A program made the translations under genes and the position numbers. A stretch of 64,000 nt of DNA from Rhodothermales bacterium (lineage in GTDB: Bacteria; Bacteroidota; Rhodothermia; Rhodothermales; JAHQVL01): assembly GCA_041391505.1 (NCBI GenBank), contig JAWKNW010000001.1:62001-126000 (forward strand), written 5' to 3'. This document shows, piece by piece, positions 26,061 to 34,665 of the stretch; the stretch's first letter is position 1, and the number at the start of each line of letters is the position of its first letter. Under the pieces are notes generated by a model. The model worked only from the letters and a program-made list of their open reading frames with translations, did not search any database and was not told where the DNA came from.

Positions 26061-27662
26061 ATGATGACCAATCGTCTACCACAATCATTTTCGGCCCTTC
26101 GCCGCAGCCTGAACGCGTTCGTTTCGCTGCTCGCGCTGGGCTTTTTCGTTGCCGCCACCGCCGTTGCGGGGCCTGGCGACGGCCCGATCGACCTCACCCG
26201 GTACGGTCGGCTCCACAAAACGGTACCGACGAGCGCTACGCTGCTCTTCTCGGCCCCGGCCTACACGGAAATCGCGGCCGGCGACGGCGCCAACCCGCTG
26301 CCCAGCGGTCTGACGGAAACGTTCAGCACCCCGAGCTTCGGCGATATCGACGGCGATGGCGACTTTGACGTGGTCAGCGGCGAGGAATTCGGTGGATTCG
26401 TCGTGCTCGAAAACACGGGCGACAACGCAAACCCGAGCTTCACCCAGCTCTCCGGCGTGGCCAGCCCGCTCAACGGCGTCACCTTCGGCACGAAGAACGC
26501 GCCGGCGCTCGTCGACATCGACAATGACGGCGACCTCGATATCATCGTGGGCCAGGAAGACGGCACCTTCGCGCTGATCGAAAACAGCGGCGACGCCAAC
26601 ACGCCGACCTGGGCCATCGCCGGCTCGAACCCGCTCAACGGGGAAGACAACGGCAGCCGCAGCACGCCGACGCTGGGCGACCTCGACGGCGACGGCGACT
26701 ACGACCTCGCCAGCGGCGACATCGACGGCACGATCGTCTACTACGAAAATCAGGGCACGGCCGGCGCTCCGGTGTTCGTCGAACTGACCCTCGCCGCCAA
26801 CCCGTTTGACGGGATCGACGTGGGCGACCACTCCAAACCGGCGTTGGTCGACATCGACAACGACAACGACCTCGACCTCGTCGTGGGCGAGGATCTGGGC
26901 GGCTTCTTCTACTTCGAGAACACGGGCGACGCCAACACGCCGAGCTTCTCGGCCGTCGTTGGCGCCGGCAATCCGTTCGACGGCTTCGACGCCGGCGACA
27001 AGAGCGCGCCGGCCTTTGCCGACCTCGACAACGCGACGGGCGTTGACATGGCCAGCGGCAACACGATGGGCGACTACTACTACTACGAAAACGCCGATCC
27101 CCTGCCGGTCGAACTGACCAGCTTCAGCGCCGTCTCCAACGGCAACGAAGTGACGCTTACCTGGACGACGGCCAGCGAAACGAACAACGCCGGCTTTGAA
27201 ATCCAGCAGCGCGTCGGCCGCCGCTTCGAGGTGGTCGGCTGGGTCGACGGCGCCGGCACGAGCACGGAGGCCCGCTCCTACTCCTTCACGACGAGCCGCG
27301 CCGTTCCCGGCCGCCAGGCGTTCCGCCTGCGCCAGGTCGACTTCGACGGCGCGTTCAGCTTCAGCACCACGCGCGAAGTAAGCGTCGCGATCAGCGGCTC
27401 GTTCCACATGGGCGACGTATTCCCGAACCCGTTCAACCCGCAGGCGACCTTCACCCTGACCGTCGCCCAGACGCAGAACGTCACGGTCGCCGTCTATGAC
27501 ATGCAGGGCCGCATGGTCTCCCTGCTCCACAGCGGCAACCTGGAGGCCGAACAGCCCTACCAGTTCCAGATGGACGGCGGCGACTGGGCCAGCGGCAAGT
27601 ACCTCATCCGCGCGGTGGGCGAACGCTTCGAATCGTCTCGCATCGTTACCTTGCTCAAGTAA
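26061..27662 (+). CDS. Secreted VCBS/FG-GAP-repeat protein with T9SS type A sorting domain
   Basis: 533 residues. An N-terminal signal peptide (residues about 18-36, ending AVAGP) precedes about five aspartate-rich FG-GAP/VCBS-like blades (residues 85-345). The blades carry DIDGDGDFDVVSG, DIDNDGDLDIIVG, DLDGDGDYDLASG and DIDNDNDLDLVVG, typical calcium-binding loops of an integrin-like propeller. A Bacteroidota-type linker domain follows (LPVELTSFSAV, then WTTASETNNAGFEIQ). The last 80 residues from VFPNPFNPQATFTL to RIVTLLK form the Por-type sorting signal recognised by the type IX secretion machine. It is likely exported and attached to the cell surface. Function otherwise unknown; it could bind polymers or neighbours. 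Confidence 0.9.
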   Translation: MMTNRLPQSFSALRRSLNAFVSLLALGFFVAATAVAGPGDGPIDLTRYGRLHKTVPTSATLLFSAPAYTEIAAGDGANPLPSGLTETFSTPSFGDIDGDGDFDVVSGEEFGGFVVLENTGDNANPSFTQLSGVASPLNGVTFGTKNAPALVDIDNDGDLDIIVGQEDGTFALIENSGDANTPTWAIAGSNPLNGEDNGSRSTPTLGDLDGDGDYDLASGDIDGTIVYYENQGTAGAPVFVELTLAANPFDGIDVGDHSKPALVDIDNDNDLDLVVGEDLGGFFYFENTGDANTPSFSAVVGAGNPFDGFDAGDKSAPAFADLDNATGVDMASGNTMGDYYYYENADPLPVELTSFSAVSNGNEVTLTWTTASETNNAGFEIQQRVGRRFEVVGWVDGAGTSTEARSYSFTTSRAVPGRQAFRLRQVDFDGAFSFSTTREVSVAISGSFHMGDVFPNPFNPQATFTLTVAQTQNVTVAVYDMQGRMVSLLHSGNLEAEQPYQFQMDGGDWASGKYLIRAVGERFESSRIVTLLK

Positions 27663-27687
27663 CGAGCCGGGATCTACGCAAGGCCAA

Positions 27688-27730
27688 AAACAGCCGGCCG
27701 CGGTGTACGCGGCCGGCTGTTTATATATTT
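27688..27730 (+). terminator. Intrinsic terminator of the T9SS cargo gene
   Basis: Stem of 14 pairs: left arm 27688-27701 ending ACAGCCGGCCGC, right arm 27709-27722 beginning GCGGCCGGCTGT, with a seven-base loop, followed by TTATATATTT. It begins 26 bases after the stop codon. Confidence 0.85.
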
Positions 27731-27795
27731 GGGCGTGGCGTGTAGTCTATCCAGATGCTTCATCGATCCCATCCATCCAGAAAAAACAGTCTACC

Positions 27796-28956
27796 ATGAG
27801 ACGATTCTCCCTTGCCCTCTTCGTGTTCGGATTCCTCGCGAGCGCGACGCTGCCAGCGGCCGGCCAGGCGCCGGTCCTCCGTTCCGCGTATCACGATTAC
27901 CGGGTCGTCACGGTGGCCGACGGCCTGATCACCCCCTGGTCCATCGCCTTCCTCCCCGGCGGCGACATGCTCGTGACGGAGCGCCCCGGCCGGCTGCGCA
28001 TCGTGCGCGACGGCAACCTGCTCTCGGAGCCGGTATCGGGCGTGCCCGAAGTCCTGGCCGAGGGCCAGGGCGGCCTGCTCGATGTCGTTCCCCATCCGCA
28101 GTTCGCCAGCAACCGCCTGATTTATCTCTCCTATTCCAAACCCCTGACGGGTGAGCCGGGCGCAACGACCGCCATCGCGCGCGGCCGGCTCGAAAACGAC
28201 CGGCTGGTCGACGTAGAAGACCTCCTCGTTGCGGACACCCGCGGCAACGGCCATTACGGCTCGCGCATCGTTTTCGACGGAAACGGCTATCTCTTCGCGA
28301 CCCTGGGCGACCGGCAGGTCCCGCCTTCCGGCGATCTGGAGGCACATCCCGCCCAGGACCTTTCCAATCTGCACGGCACCGTCATTCGCCTTCATGACGA
28401 CGGCCGCGTGCCGGCGGACAATCCGTTCGTGAACCAGCCCGGCGCCCGGCCCGAGATCTGGAGCTACGGGCATCGCAATCCCCAGGGGCTGGCCCTTCAG
28501 GCCGATACCGGAACGCTGTGGCTGACGGAGCACGGCCCGCAGGGCGGCGATGAAGTGAACCTCATCCAGGCCGGCAAGAACTACGGCTGGCCCGTGGTCG
28601 GCTTCGGGGTCAATTACCGGACGGGCGCCGCCATCCACAGCGGTACCCACCGCGAAGGCATGGAGCAGCCCGCGCACGTGTGGGTGCCCTCGATCGGCGC
28701 TTCCGGGCTGGCGGTCTATACCGGCGATCGCTTCCCGGACTGGCGCGGCAACCTCTTCGCCGGCGGCCTGTCGGGCGAACAGCTGGCGCGGCTCACGGTG
28801 GATGGCAATGACATCCAGACGGAAGAAACGCTGCATTTCGGACGCGGACGCATCCGGGATGTGCGGCAAGGTCCGGACGGCCTCATCTATCTCGCGATCG
28901 AAGACCGCGGGGGCGCTCCGACGGCCATCGTCCGGCTCGAGCCCGTGACCGACTAA
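27796..28956 (+). CDS. PQQ-dependent sugar dehydrogenase, second paralogue (YliI/Asd type)
   Basis: 386 residues. A signal peptide ends PAAGQAP, then comes the soluble aldose dehydrogenase propeller of the YliI type. It has WSIAFLPGGDMLVTERPGRL, QGGLLDVVPHPQFASNRLIY, then NGHYGSRIVFDGNGYLFATL and the signature GHRNPQGLALQ. LWLTEHGPQGGDEVNLI and GKNYGWPVVGFG follow. Compared with the 17634 paralogue, it has the E. coli YliI-like GDRQVPPSGDLE region and is a distinct subgroup. It probably oxidises aldoses at the cell surface with PQQ. I start it at ATG 27796, just after the terminator of the preceding gene. Confidence 0.88.
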   Translation: MRRFSLALFVFGFLASATLPAAGQAPVLRSAYHDYRVVTVADGLITPWSIAFLPGGDMLVTERPGRLRIVRDGNLLSEPVSGVPEVLAEGQGGLLDVVPHPQFASNRLIYLSYSKPLTGEPGATTAIARGRLENDRLVDVEDLLVADTRGNGHYGSRIVFDGNGYLFATLGDRQVPPSGDLEAHPAQDLSNLHGTVIRLHDDGRVPADNPFVNQPGARPEIWSYGHRNPQGLALQADTGTLWLTEHGPQGGDEVNLIQAGKNYGWPVVGFGVNYRTGAAIHSGTHREGMEQPAHVWVPSIGASGLAVYTGDRFPDWRGNLFAGGLSGEQLARLTVDGNDIQTEETLHFGRGRIRDVRQGPDGLIYLAIEDRGGAPTAIVRLEPVTD

Positions 28957-28981
28957 GTCACGTGCTGCGCGTGATGGAAGC

Positions 28982-29090
28982 GATGCGGGGATTCGGGATG
29001 CTGGATGCAGGATACCATGCGCTGTCTGAAAAGGCTTCAGAAATAGCTGTATCCTGAATCAAGCAAGCTCTGAATCCTGAATCTAGCAGG
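28982..29090. repeat. Family A intergenic hairpin of short degenerate units (copy 1)
   Basis: Left half has GATGCGGGGATTCGGGATGC and GGATGCAGGATACC; right half has the complementary type, TATCCTGAATC and GAATCCTGAATCTAGC. The arms can pair imperfectly. It lies between convergent genes. Similar elements occur at 50371-50526 and 57199-57293. Confidence 0.6.
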
Positions 29091-29126
29091 CAACGGTCCA
29101 GCCTGAACGACTTTTTAGACCGACCT

Positions 29127-29179
29127 GAAAAACCAGGCGGGATGCGCGGTGGCCAATTTCGTGGCACCACGCATCCCGC
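29127..29179 (-). terminator. Intrinsic terminator for the DUF1080-ThuA-isomerase unit
   Basis: A 15-pair stem with one mismatch: GCGGGATGCGCGGTG (29137-29151) against CACCACGCATCCCGC (29165-29179). On the minus strand it is followed by CTGGTTTTT. It starts 44 bases after the isomerase stop at 29223. Confidence 0.75.
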
Positions 29180-29222
29180 TGCGGTATCCTGCGCCTCGAT
29201 GGCGCCCGGGGCTATTCGGCGA

Positions 29223-30146
29223 TCAGACTTCGACCTGTTTGAGGAATTTGATGCTCCGGCGCAGCCCCTCGAGTGGTTCCTCGGTCTCGAGTTCAACGAT
29301 ATAGCCGTGATCCGCCATGGGGCTCTTCATGGCCGCACGCAACAGCTCGGGCCACTCGATCATGCCGTCGCCGAGCGGGACGATGCTGCCGATACGGCCC
29401 GGACGGTTTGTGCGCATCTTCGGATCGTAATCGTGCATGTGCATGGCGAAGTACCGGCCGGCGTATTTCTCCATGTAATACACCACGTCGAATCCGCCGG
29501 TGATGGACGCCAGCTGGAACTGCATGACCACCATGTCGGGGTCCAGCGCATCCATGATGATTTCGAATTGCGGCGTGCGGCCGATCATGGGGCCTACCTG
29601 GTGGTTGTGGTAGCCCAGCCGCAGGCCGGCTTTCTTGATGATGGCGCCGGCCTTGTTGCACTTCTCGCCCCAGCGTTTGAACTCATCTTCCGTCCCGGGA
29701 TCGCTGATGCCCGACCCTGACATGACGATGTCCTGCAACCCCATCCGCGCGGCATAATCCGCCGTCTCAGCGGGGTCTTTCTCCAGCACTTCCCGCCACT
29801 GAAAGTGGGCGGACTTGCAAAACAGCCCGGTATCTTCGATCTGGCGTTTGATCTCTTCGGGTTTGAGCGGCGTCAGCTTACCGAAGCCGGCCTTGTCGTA
29901 GCTCAGCGGCGAGCACATCTCGACGCCGTCGTATCCCAGCGCCTTGACGCTGCGCAGCGTGCCCTGGAAATCGGCTTCGATCTCGCGGCGCATGCCGTAC
30001 GACTGGAAGCAGATGGGGCGGTTAAACGGCGGAGTCGGTTTGGCGGCCTCGGCAACGCGGGCCGGGGCTGACGTAACGGCGGCGCCGGCGGCGATCACGC
30101 CCGCCGCGCCCGTGCCGAGAAATTGTCTGCGGTTGAGCGTTTTCAT
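29223..30146 (-). CDS. Tat-exported sugar phosphate isomerase/epimerase-like TIM-barrel protein
   Basis: 307 residues of the AP-endonuclease-family-2 (xylose isomerase-like) TIM barrel. It begins with a twin-arginine signal (NRRQFLGTGAAGVIAAG) that predicts export as a folded, metal-loaded protein. Core stretches are LGYDGVEMCSPLSY, GLRLGYHNHQVGP, MVVMQFQLAS and HMHDYDPKMRT. They include likely metal-binding His/Glu/Asp residues of the barrel. ATG 30146 is preceded by AAGAGGAAG. It follows the ThuA and DUF1080 genes. Members of this combination have been linked to 3-keto-sugar metabolism; the exact substrate is unknown. Confidence 0.88.
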   Translation of the reverse strand: MKTLNRRQFLGTGAAGVIAAGAAVTSAPARVAEAAKPTPPFNRPICFQSYGMRREIEADFQGTLRSVKALGYDGVEMCSPLSYDKAGFGKLTPLKPEEIKRQIEDTGLFCKSAHFQWREVLEKDPAETADYAARMGLQDIVMSGSGISDPGTEDEFKRWGEKCNKAGAIIKKAGLRLGYHNHQVGPMIGRTPQFEIIMDALDPDMVVMQFQLASITGGFDVVYYMEKYAGRYFAMHMHDYDPKMRTNRPGRIGSIVPLGDGMIEWPELLRAAMKSPMADHGYIVELETEEPLEGLRRSIKFLKQVEV

Positions 30147-30202
30147 GAACTTCCTCTTGATCCTGATGGTTGGGGTTGTTGGAACGAGTCGGCCCGTCGG
30201 CC

Positions 30203-30955
30203 CTATTCGAGCAGCCATTCCGTGATGTTCTGGATGGCACGGGTAATCATGGGGTGATTCTGCGTTTCGATATTGTGCCCGGGGATGAGCACGCCCACCC
30301 TCCCTTCGCCGAAGGTATGTGCCCAGGCCTGCGGAGACCGTCCGTTTTGCTCCGAATGACTTTCCAGGAAAACGTGGGTCTGGCTTTCGTCCATGTTGAC
30401 CAGATACTCTTCGTCGGCGACGACAAACGGTGTTATGCCTTCGGCCAACTCGGGCATGATGCCAGTGGGCGACACGGTGTTTTCGATGATGGCCGGATGA
30501 CTGATGAAACACGAGCGGGCCACGCGTGAAACGCCGCGGCCGCATTCGTAATTCCCGAAGCCATCGTGGTAGAGAAACAGCCGGCCGCCCTGTTCCACGT
30601 AATCGACAAATTTGAGCTCCTGCTCGGGCGTGAGCCAGTACGCGCGCTCGCCGGCCCGTGGCCTGGTGTCCCGATCGCGGTAGTACTGGACATACTCCCG
30701 CCCCTCACGGCTCATGACGATCAGATCGTACTGGTCGAAGTCATCCCAGGGCACCTGGTAGTCCATGATGACGACGGCCTTCCAGCCCTCCTTGCGCAAC
30801 GGCTCAATCAGGACCCGATCGAGCGGCGCCACGCGATGCCAGGCGTCGCCCAGGATCGCGAGTACACGTTTTTCCTGCCCCACGGCCGGCGAGGCCATCG
30901 AACAGAACACGATCAATACAATAACGGAATACAAGTACCCGGAAGGCGTGCGCAT
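30203..30955 (-). CDS. ThuA-domain protein (trehalose-utilisation-like, secreted)
   Basis: 250 residues with an export signal (to about residue 26, ending AVGQEKR) and a glutamine-amidotransferase-like ThuA fold. It has RVLAILGDAWHR, DDFDQYDLIVMSR, QGGRLFLYHDGFGN and EGRVGVLIPGHNIE, with a histidine in the place usually taken by the catalytic or metal residue. The canonical triad of true amidotransferases is not obvious. ATG 30955 has GAGG seven bases upstream, and the longer frame to 31066 has no support. It is the middle gene between DUF1080 and the Tat isomerase, 56 bases before the latter. The role in sugar breakdown is inferred from association. Confidence 0.85.
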   Translation of the reverse strand: MRTPSGYLYSVIVLIVFCSMASPAVGQEKRVLAILGDAWHRVAPLDRVLIEPLRKEGWKAVVIMDYQVPWDDFDQYDLIVMSREGREYVQYYRDRDTRPRAGERAYWLTPEQELKFVDYVEQGGRLFLYHDGFGNYECGRGVSRVARSCFISHPAIIENTVSPTGIMPELAEGITPFVVADEEYLVNMDESQTHVFLESHSEQNGRSPQAWAHTFGEGRVGVLIPGHNIETQNHPMITRAIQNITEWLLE

Positions 30956-31073
30956 GGGTGAACCTCGTTTCGCAAAGAGCGGCCGGCCGGGGTAGGAATG
31001 ACCGAAAAACCGCTTCCGACAACATAGGGGGTTCCCCCGAGCTTCGCAAGAGGCGATCCTACACACGCAGCCG

Positions 31074-31976
31074 TCACTCGAACCAGGGCGCGTAGGCTTC
31101 GGGCAGGGCGTCGAGAGATCGAATCCGGATATCCCTGTAGAACACCTCGGCGGCTTCGCTCTGCAGCTGGATCTGGCCCCCGATCAGGGGATGGGTCTCG
31201 CCCTGCTCTGTATACCGGGAGTTTCGGAGCACCATCACCACCTCCCCGTTGACCAGATGCAGACTCTTGTCGCCGAACGCAATCAGGTCGAGCCGGGTCC
31301 ACTCGCCGTAGTCGCTCTCGAAATCGGCGCTGCGCATGCAAAAACCGCCCGCCGGGGAATCCTCGGCAATCGGGATGAAGGGCCGGCGCGTGCTGGCCAC
31401 GGCATTCATCGATCGCTCCGGCAGGTAGGCCCGTACGTCGGCGGCGGTGCCAGCGATGCTCCAGTAGTCACCCATATGCCCCTCCATGATCTGGAACTCC
31501 TGCGATCGCTTCCAGGCCCGGAAATAGTCGATCCCGTTTTCACCGATCGAATGGTACAGGATGCCGGTATCCCGCAACAACGCCTTGCGGGGATCCCATG
31601 TGAGCTCCCCCCATCGGACTTCCAGCGTCAGGTGGTAATTTTCGTACGAACGTTTCGTAAACAGCGTCCCGTAGTATTCGCCGCTGATCCGGAGCACCGG
31701 GTCGCCGGTGGCCATCGAGACGGAGTAGACCTGATTGACATTGTTGTTGTAGCCGACGGGGGCGAGCGCCTCGCCGTCGGGGCCGGTCGGCACGGCGCCG
31801 TCGTAGCCGGCCGGCAGTTTGTAGCCGAGATACATCTCCCACTGCGTCAAATCGTCGTCCAGCAGCGGCTCCCAGGAGCCGGGCCCGATTTCAGGGGCGC
31901 TGGCGCAGCCGGCGAGCAGCGCGCAACAGAGGGCGAGGGCGAACGGGCGTGGCGTCGATACCGGTATCGCGTTCAT
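31074..31976 (-). CDS. DUF1080/3-keto-disaccharide hydrolase-like lipoprotein
   Basis: 300 residues. The lipoprotein signal LLAGCAS is followed by a concanavalin-like jelly-roll of the DUF1080 family (YHLTLEVRWGE, DTGILYHSIGENG, EFQIMEGHMGDYW, GEWTRLDLIAFGDKSLHLVN, IGGQIQLQSEAAEVFYRDIRI). Members act on 3-keto-glycosides or bind them outside the cell. The pattern E-F-Q-I-x-E-G-H carries the charged residues typical of the active site region. It is the first gene of the minus-strand unit with ThuA and the Tat isomerase. Confidence 0.88.
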   Translation of the reverse strand: MNAIPVSTPRPFALALCCALLAGCASAPEIGPGSWEPLLDDDLTQWEMYLGYKLPAGYDGAVPTGPDGEALAPVGYNNNVNQVYSVSMATGDPVLRISGEYYGTLFTKRSYENYHLTLEVRWGELTWDPRKALLRDTGILYHSIGENGIDYFRAWKRSQEFQIMEGHMGDYWSIAGTAADVRAYLPERSMNAVASTRRPFIPIAEDSPAGGFCMRSADFESDYGEWTRLDLIAFGDKSLHLVNGEVVMVLRNSRYTEQGETHPLIGGQIQLQSEAAEVFYRDIRIRSLDALPEAYAPWFE

Positions 31977-32080
31977 AAGCAGGTCATCGGGCTGAGGCGG
32001 CGCGGCGAGCCAGGCGGCTCGGTCCGGATAGGACGGGACCTCTCAAGAAACGCATGCGGCGCTCGAAGCGCAATCGGGGC

Positions 32081-34492
32081 TCAATAGCGTTTGACAAAGC
32101 CGACGCCGAACGCAAACCGCCCCGTGGTCCCGCTGCGCGTGAGGTCGATCCGGATAGGATAGTTGAACAGATGCGTGAGCGAGACGCCCGCTTCGCGCTG
32201 CACGCCGGCCAGATAGCCGGGATCGGCGAGCCGGTACGGTTCGGCCCCGAAGCGATCCCCCCAGAGCTTTCCGTACGCCCCATGTACGCTCAAGCCGATC
32301 CCGAGCCGCACCAGTCCCCATGCCCCGAGCCACTCGAAGACGGCGGTAGAAAAATCGTGCTCCCAGTAGACGCCGGCCACGCTGCGCGCCGAGACTGGCA
32401 GGCCGTCGAGGGTCTTGAAGGCACCGAAGCCGGCAAACGGCCGCTGCGCCGTTTCGAGCATCCCGGCGAACTGGGACAGCGCATCGCCCCGTATGGTCTG
32501 CGCGAGCATCCGAACGTGGAGCGTATTCGGCCAGCGGCGGCGCGGATACAGGGTTTTGATGGCCAGATTGGCCGTCAGGCTGTAGCGCGTGAAATCCACC
32601 TCGGCCGGCGCCTCCAGCGGATGGGCGATCTCGACCCGAACGCCGGTCGCCGACGGCACCAGCGAAGGCTTCGCCGGCGCGCCGACGAGGAGTCCGAGGG
32701 TGCCCATGGTAAACGCGCCCTCCACAATGGCCGGGTTGTCGCGCTGGACATCGCCGAAGAACCAGCCCTTGTTGTCGCGGGTCCGTTCGACCGAAGCATG
32801 GTCTTCCCGACTGATCCGGCCGTAGAGCGTCGTCCGCAACGCATGCGATGTCACGCCCCCTTCGCCGAAGTAGGCGCGCCGGTCGTAGTAATCGGCATAG
32901 TCCTCCCATCCGACATAGGTCGTCAACGCGTTGAAGAAGGACGGGTAGGCCTGGCTGGCGACAGCCGGGGCGCGGCGGCGGTCGAAGCCGGCCTTGAGGT
33001 AGCCGGCCCCGGGCAGGATCGTCTTGCGCGTGCTCCCGACGCGGTAGGTGAGCGCCGCGCCATAGGCCGGCTCTTTCAGCGTCAATGCATAGCCGGCGTC
33101 CGCAGCCAGCCGGAGCCGGGGCGCCAGACGCACCTCCCGTTTGAGCCCCAGAAAGAACCCGTCGACCCGGTTGTACCCCAGCTCCACGCCCTCATAAAAA
33201 CGCCCAAGAAGCATCGAGCCGAGGGTTTCGTCTTCCTGCTCCGCGGCCGGCGGCTCTTCGACGACGGGCAGGGCCGCATACTGAGCGAGCAGGCCCATCG
33301 GCCGGAACGCGCGCCCCAGCGTCATGCGGGGATCCAGGGCGACGACCTCTTCCAGCTCCTTCGGCGTCATGGGCACGAGGCCGGGATTCCAGCGAAACAG
33401 GTGATCCTGCCGATCGGCGTAGGGAAGGACGGCGAGGCGTTCCGAACGGGCGAAGAGGGAATCCGGAACGGGTGCGTTGACGGCGTGAAACGACAGCCGG
33501 CTCACCTGCGTGAAGCTCGCCGCCGGGTACTGGACGCCGGCGCGGCCGAAGGTTACGCGGCCTCTCGCCTGAAAATCGAGCGGCAGCCAGACCGAATCCA
33601 TGAACGGCGCAAAATGCTGTTCGTAGAGCGCATCCCAGGTCTTGATCGGCTCCGGCAGCACCAGTTCGGGGTCGGGCCGGAGGACCGCCTCGAGGATGGC
33701 GTAGTCCTCATCGAGTACCGCGACATAGCCCACGAAGGCGGTCTGCAGGCGATTCTTCGGGGCCATGTAGATGTCGTACACCGTTTTCCCATCCTGCATC
33801 CGGTAGCCGCCCAGGGTGAAGGTGTAGACCTCCAGCGCGTCGGGATGCGTCGGGCCCACGAGGCGGAAGCCGGCGATCTCGATCGTATCGTCGTAAAAAT
33901 TCGGGACGTACTGGACCGAGGCGAAGCGGAACGTGGAGCTGGCCGCCGGCTTACTGCGCCGGGCGAGCACCAGTTGACGGACATCCCCCCTCCGCCAGAA
34001 ATGGCTGGCGATCTGTTCCTCCATCTGCACGAGCCGGTTCTCGCTGTAGAGCATGAACCGGGTGTAGGCCTCGGCGCTGTAGCTATTCATCCGGGCCCGC
34101 TGCTCGGCCTTTCGCGCGATGACCTTGCGCATGATGTTGTAGGCCGGGTCCTCATCCGTCACGGCCAGTTCGCCGAGCAGGTAGGCGACAGGCTCGAGAT
34201 CGATCTCCAGCGCCGCCGGCGTCGCGGCGTCGATCGGGATGCGGCGCGTCTCGTAACCGATATGCCGGACCTCGAGGACAGCCGGCATGACGGGGACCTG
34301 GATCTCGAAGTAACCAACGGCATTGGCGATCGTGCCGAGGCCGCCGGCCTGCAGGAAGAGGGTCGCTGACGGCAGCGGCTCCCCGTTCGAGGCGTCGCGC
34401 ACCGTGCCCGTTACCAGGCGCTGCGCTTGCGCAGGCGAGACGCACAGAAGCAGGATGCACAGAGCCAGGAGCCGGCGCCGAGCGCTTCGCAT
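32081..34492 (-). CDS. DUF5686-family outer-membrane protein with carboxypeptidase-like regulatory domain (paralogue 1)
   Basis: 803 residues. A signal peptide ending PAQAQR leads to a carboxypeptidase-regulatory-like beta domain (RLVTGTVRDASNGEPLPSAT). The DUF5686 body follows, with EDPAYNIMRKVIARKAEQR and SYSAEAYTRFMLYSENRL. The last third is rich in aromatic beta strands ending in VKRY, suggesting an outer-membrane barrel. It has the same plan as its neighbour at 34666-37158, so they are tandem paralogues. ATG 34492 is chosen because the frame further upstream is made of the 66-base repeats (34494-34639), which are unlikely to be coding. Function: unknown; related genes in Bacteroidota are outer-membrane proteins of unknown role. 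Confidence 0.82.
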   Translation of the reverse strand: MRSARRRLLALCILLLCVSPAQAQRLVTGTVRDASNGEPLPSATLFLQAGGLGTIANAVGYFEIQVPVMPAVLEVRHIGYETRRIPIDAATPAALEIDLEPVAYLLGELAVTDEDPAYNIMRKVIARKAEQRARMNSYSAEAYTRFMLYSENRLVQMEEQIASHFWRRGDVRQLVLARRSKPAASSTFRFASVQYVPNFYDDTIEIAGFRLVGPTHPDALEVYTFTLGGYRMQDGKTVYDIYMAPKNRLQTAFVGYVAVLDEDYAILEAVLRPDPELVLPEPIKTWDALYEQHFAPFMDSVWLPLDFQARGRVTFGRAGVQYPAASFTQVSRLSFHAVNAPVPDSLFARSERLAVLPYADRQDHLFRWNPGLVPMTPKELEEVVALDPRMTLGRAFRPMGLLAQYAALPVVEEPPAAEQEDETLGSMLLGRFYEGVELGYNRVDGFFLGLKREVRLAPRLRLAADAGYALTLKEPAYGAALTYRVGSTRKTILPGAGYLKAGFDRRRAPAVASQAYPSFFNALTTYVGWEDYADYYDRRAYFGEGGVTSHALRTTLYGRISREDHASVERTRDNKGWFFGDVQRDNPAIVEGAFTMGTLGLLVGAPAKPSLVPSATGVRVEIAHPLEAPAEVDFTRYSLTANLAIKTLYPRRRWPNTLHVRMLAQTIRGDALSQFAGMLETAQRPFAGFGAFKTLDGLPVSARSVAGVYWEHDFSTAVFEWLGAWGLVRLGIGLSVHGAYGKLWGDRFGAEPYRLADPGYLAGVQREAGVSLTHLFNYPIRIDLTRSGTTGRFAFGVGFVKRY

Positions 34493-34493
34493 C

Positions 34494-34639
34494 GCTGACG
34501 CGCGGGCCACGTCGATCAACCTGGCGCCATTCGGTGGGAGGTCCCTCCGCGCGCCCGCTGCTGACGCGCGGGCCACGTCGATCAATCTGGCGCCATTCGG
34601 TGGGAGGTCCCTCCGCGCGCCCGCTGCTGACGCGCGGGC
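34494..34639. repeat. 66-bp tandem repeat (2.2 copies) between DUF5686 paralogues
   Basis: Units at 34494-34559 and 34560-34625 are nearly identical (one C/T difference seen at the AACCTGG/AATCTGG site), with a partial third starting GCTGACGCGCGGGC at 34626. The unit contains GGTGGGAGGTCCCTCC and, on the minus strand, is preceded by TGTCATCCCGACC. This looks like a dispersed 'CATCCCGA...GGGACCTCC' hairpin element seen in several bacteria, locally duplicated. It lies immediately before a start codon. Confidence 0.75.
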
Positions 34640-34665
34640 TTGGTCGGGATGACAATCATATTTAT

